Below, in pieces: positions 6,752-7,198 of a DNA stretch of 7,198 nt (position 1 is the first letter of the stretch; every line of letters starts with the position of its first letter). The translations under genes and the position numbers were made by a program. The notes under the pieces were generated by a model. That model was not told where the DNA came from. It searched no databases and saw nothing but the letters and a program-made list of their open reading frames with translations. Origin of the DNA: JBEICQ01 sp046297395 (lineage in GTDB: Bacteria; Bacteroidota; Bacteroidia; UBA4408); assembly GCA_046297395.1 (NCBI GenBank), contig JBKCNM010000076.1, positions 1 through 7,198 of the forward strand. Direction: 5' to 3'.

Positions 6752-7198
6752 CTATTTCACGAGCGTAATATTTCCGGTTCGTTCAATCTTCTGTCCATCC
6801 AGCTGCTCCACATACAACCTGTACACATAAGTACCTGTTATTGCCGCTGAACCCTTGTGCATACCATCCCAACAGGCATTGACATCATTGGTAAGATAAA
6901 TCAATTCTCCCCAGCGGTTGTAGATGCCAAAGGTCATCTCTTTGATGCAATTGCTATACACACATAGTTTTTCATTCTCGGGGTTGCCCATGCCATTGGG
7001 TGACAAAATATCCGGCCCAAACAATTCATTGCAAACAATATCAACTACAATGGTAACAGATCGCGAGTAGGCGCATCCGTTGGTGTCTTTTCCTGTTACA
7101 AAATAAGTGGTGTTATTCAGAGGCTTGGCAATGAGCGTGGAGCAATTGGTGCAACTCAATCCCGTTGCGGGTGTCCAATTGTAATCTACTCCATTCTG
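6752..7198 (-). CDS. C-terminal part of a T9SS type B cargo protein (cut by right edge)
   Basis: The last 148 codons of a longer gene are visible; the frame is open from the right edge (QNGVDYNWTPATGLSC) to a TAG at 6754-6752. The first half is an Ig-like module (CSTLIAKPLNNTTYFVTG, DTNGCAYSRSVTIVV). The last 95 or so residues are a CHU_C/gliding-motility-associated C-terminal domain (YSNCIKEMTFGIYNRWGEL, GTYVYRLYVEQLDGQ, GNITLVK), which directs T9SS export and surface attachment. The start lies outside the window, so a TTG at 7159 should not be taken as the start: it is an internal Leu codon of the conserved ATGLSC motif. The usual F.PD.FSPNG core reads FGPDILSPNG, a small departure from the other two copies here. 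It is the closest relative in the window of the left-edge remnant and lies 237 bp upstream of the 2579-6514 gene on the same strand. No terminator is evident between them. Confidence 0.9.
   Translation of the reverse strand, partial: QNGVDYNWTPATGLSCTNCSTLIAKPLNNTTYFVTGKDTNGCAYSRSVTIVVDIVCNELFGPDILSPNGMGNPENEKLCVYSNCIKEMTFGIYNRWGELIYLTNDVNACWDGMHKGSAAITGTYVYRLYVEQLDGQKIERTGNITLVK
6888..6966. repeat. Near-identical 79-bp direct repeat, copy 2 (CHU_C domain of the right-edge gene)
   Basis: This is the partner of 2715-2793, in the same orientation 4173 bp away, with 77 of 79 bases identical by hand alignment. The mismatches are at 6932 and 6956. The left-edge remnant probably carries a third copy, but that part lies outside the window. 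Confidence 0.85.
6993..7192. repeat. Direct repeat of Ig-like/C-terminal module, right copy
   Basis: This is the partner of positions 1-200, about 90% identical without gaps. The similarity drops beyond 7192, just before the window ends. The corresponding part of the large gene (about 2822-3020) is a more distant relative, so the left and right copies form the closer pair. Confidence 0.88.

Noticed and set aside
6698..6763. An 8-bp inverted repeat (CTCGTGAA and TTCACGAG) around the stop of the right-edge gene, considered as a terminator or operator
   Set aside because: The arms are separated by 50 bases, do not extend further and are not followed by a T-run. A match this short is expected by chance in AT-rich DNA.
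1..7198. The repeated C-terminal modules considered as a CRISPR-like, integron or mobile-element array
   Set aside because: All copies are in-frame protein-coding domains of known type. No integrase, transposase, terminal inverted repeats, target duplications or regular short repeats were seen.

Overview
The window looks like chromosomal DNA from a member of the Bacteroidota with a type IX secretion system (T9SS). All four genes or gene remnants encode modular secreted or surface proteins typical of gliding, T9SS-bearing lineages: PQQ-like and SBBP beta-propellers, PKD and SprB-type beta-sandwich modules, and both classes of T9SS C-terminal sorting domain. The family or genus cannot be fixed from this stretch. 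No RNA gene, CRISPR array, transposase, integrase or defence gene is visible.

Layout from left to right. (1) Positions 1-729, minus strand, hold a broken gene running off the left edge. It has a signal peptide cut by a frameshift in a run of seven T, a short N-terminal propeller-like remnant, one decayed SprB-like module, an in-frame TGA, and then an Ig-like module and the start of a gliding-motility-type C-terminal domain. (2) Positions 788-2542, plus strand, hold an intact 584-residue secreted PQQ-like propeller and PKD protein with a type A T9SS sorting domain, read divergently from the remnant across a 58-bp gap. (3) Positions 2579-6514, minus strand, hold an intact 1311-residue (1277 if the inner start is used) surface protein. 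It has a DUF7948-like N-terminal domain, a seven-blade SBBP propeller, SprB-like modules, three 50-residue tandem repeats and a type B (CHU_C) C-terminal domain. It converges on gene 2 with 36 bp between the stop codons. (4) Positions 6515-6751 are intergenic, with a candidate promoter element beside gene 3 and nothing else convincing. (5) Positions 6752-7198, minus strand, hold the C-terminal end of another type B cargo protein, cut by the right edge.

The genes are not an enzymatic pathway. They are cargo that would be carried across the inner membrane by Sec and across the outer membrane by a T9SS encoded elsewhere, to be released or attached to the cell surface. The main structural theme is repetition: three copies of the same C-terminal module lie within 7.2 kb, with stretches nearly identical at DNA level, and one copy belongs to a gene that is falling apart. 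This suggests duplication and exchange among paralogous surface-protein genes. I found no convincing undescribed system. The points most worth checking are the broken left gene and the near-identical C-terminal modules.
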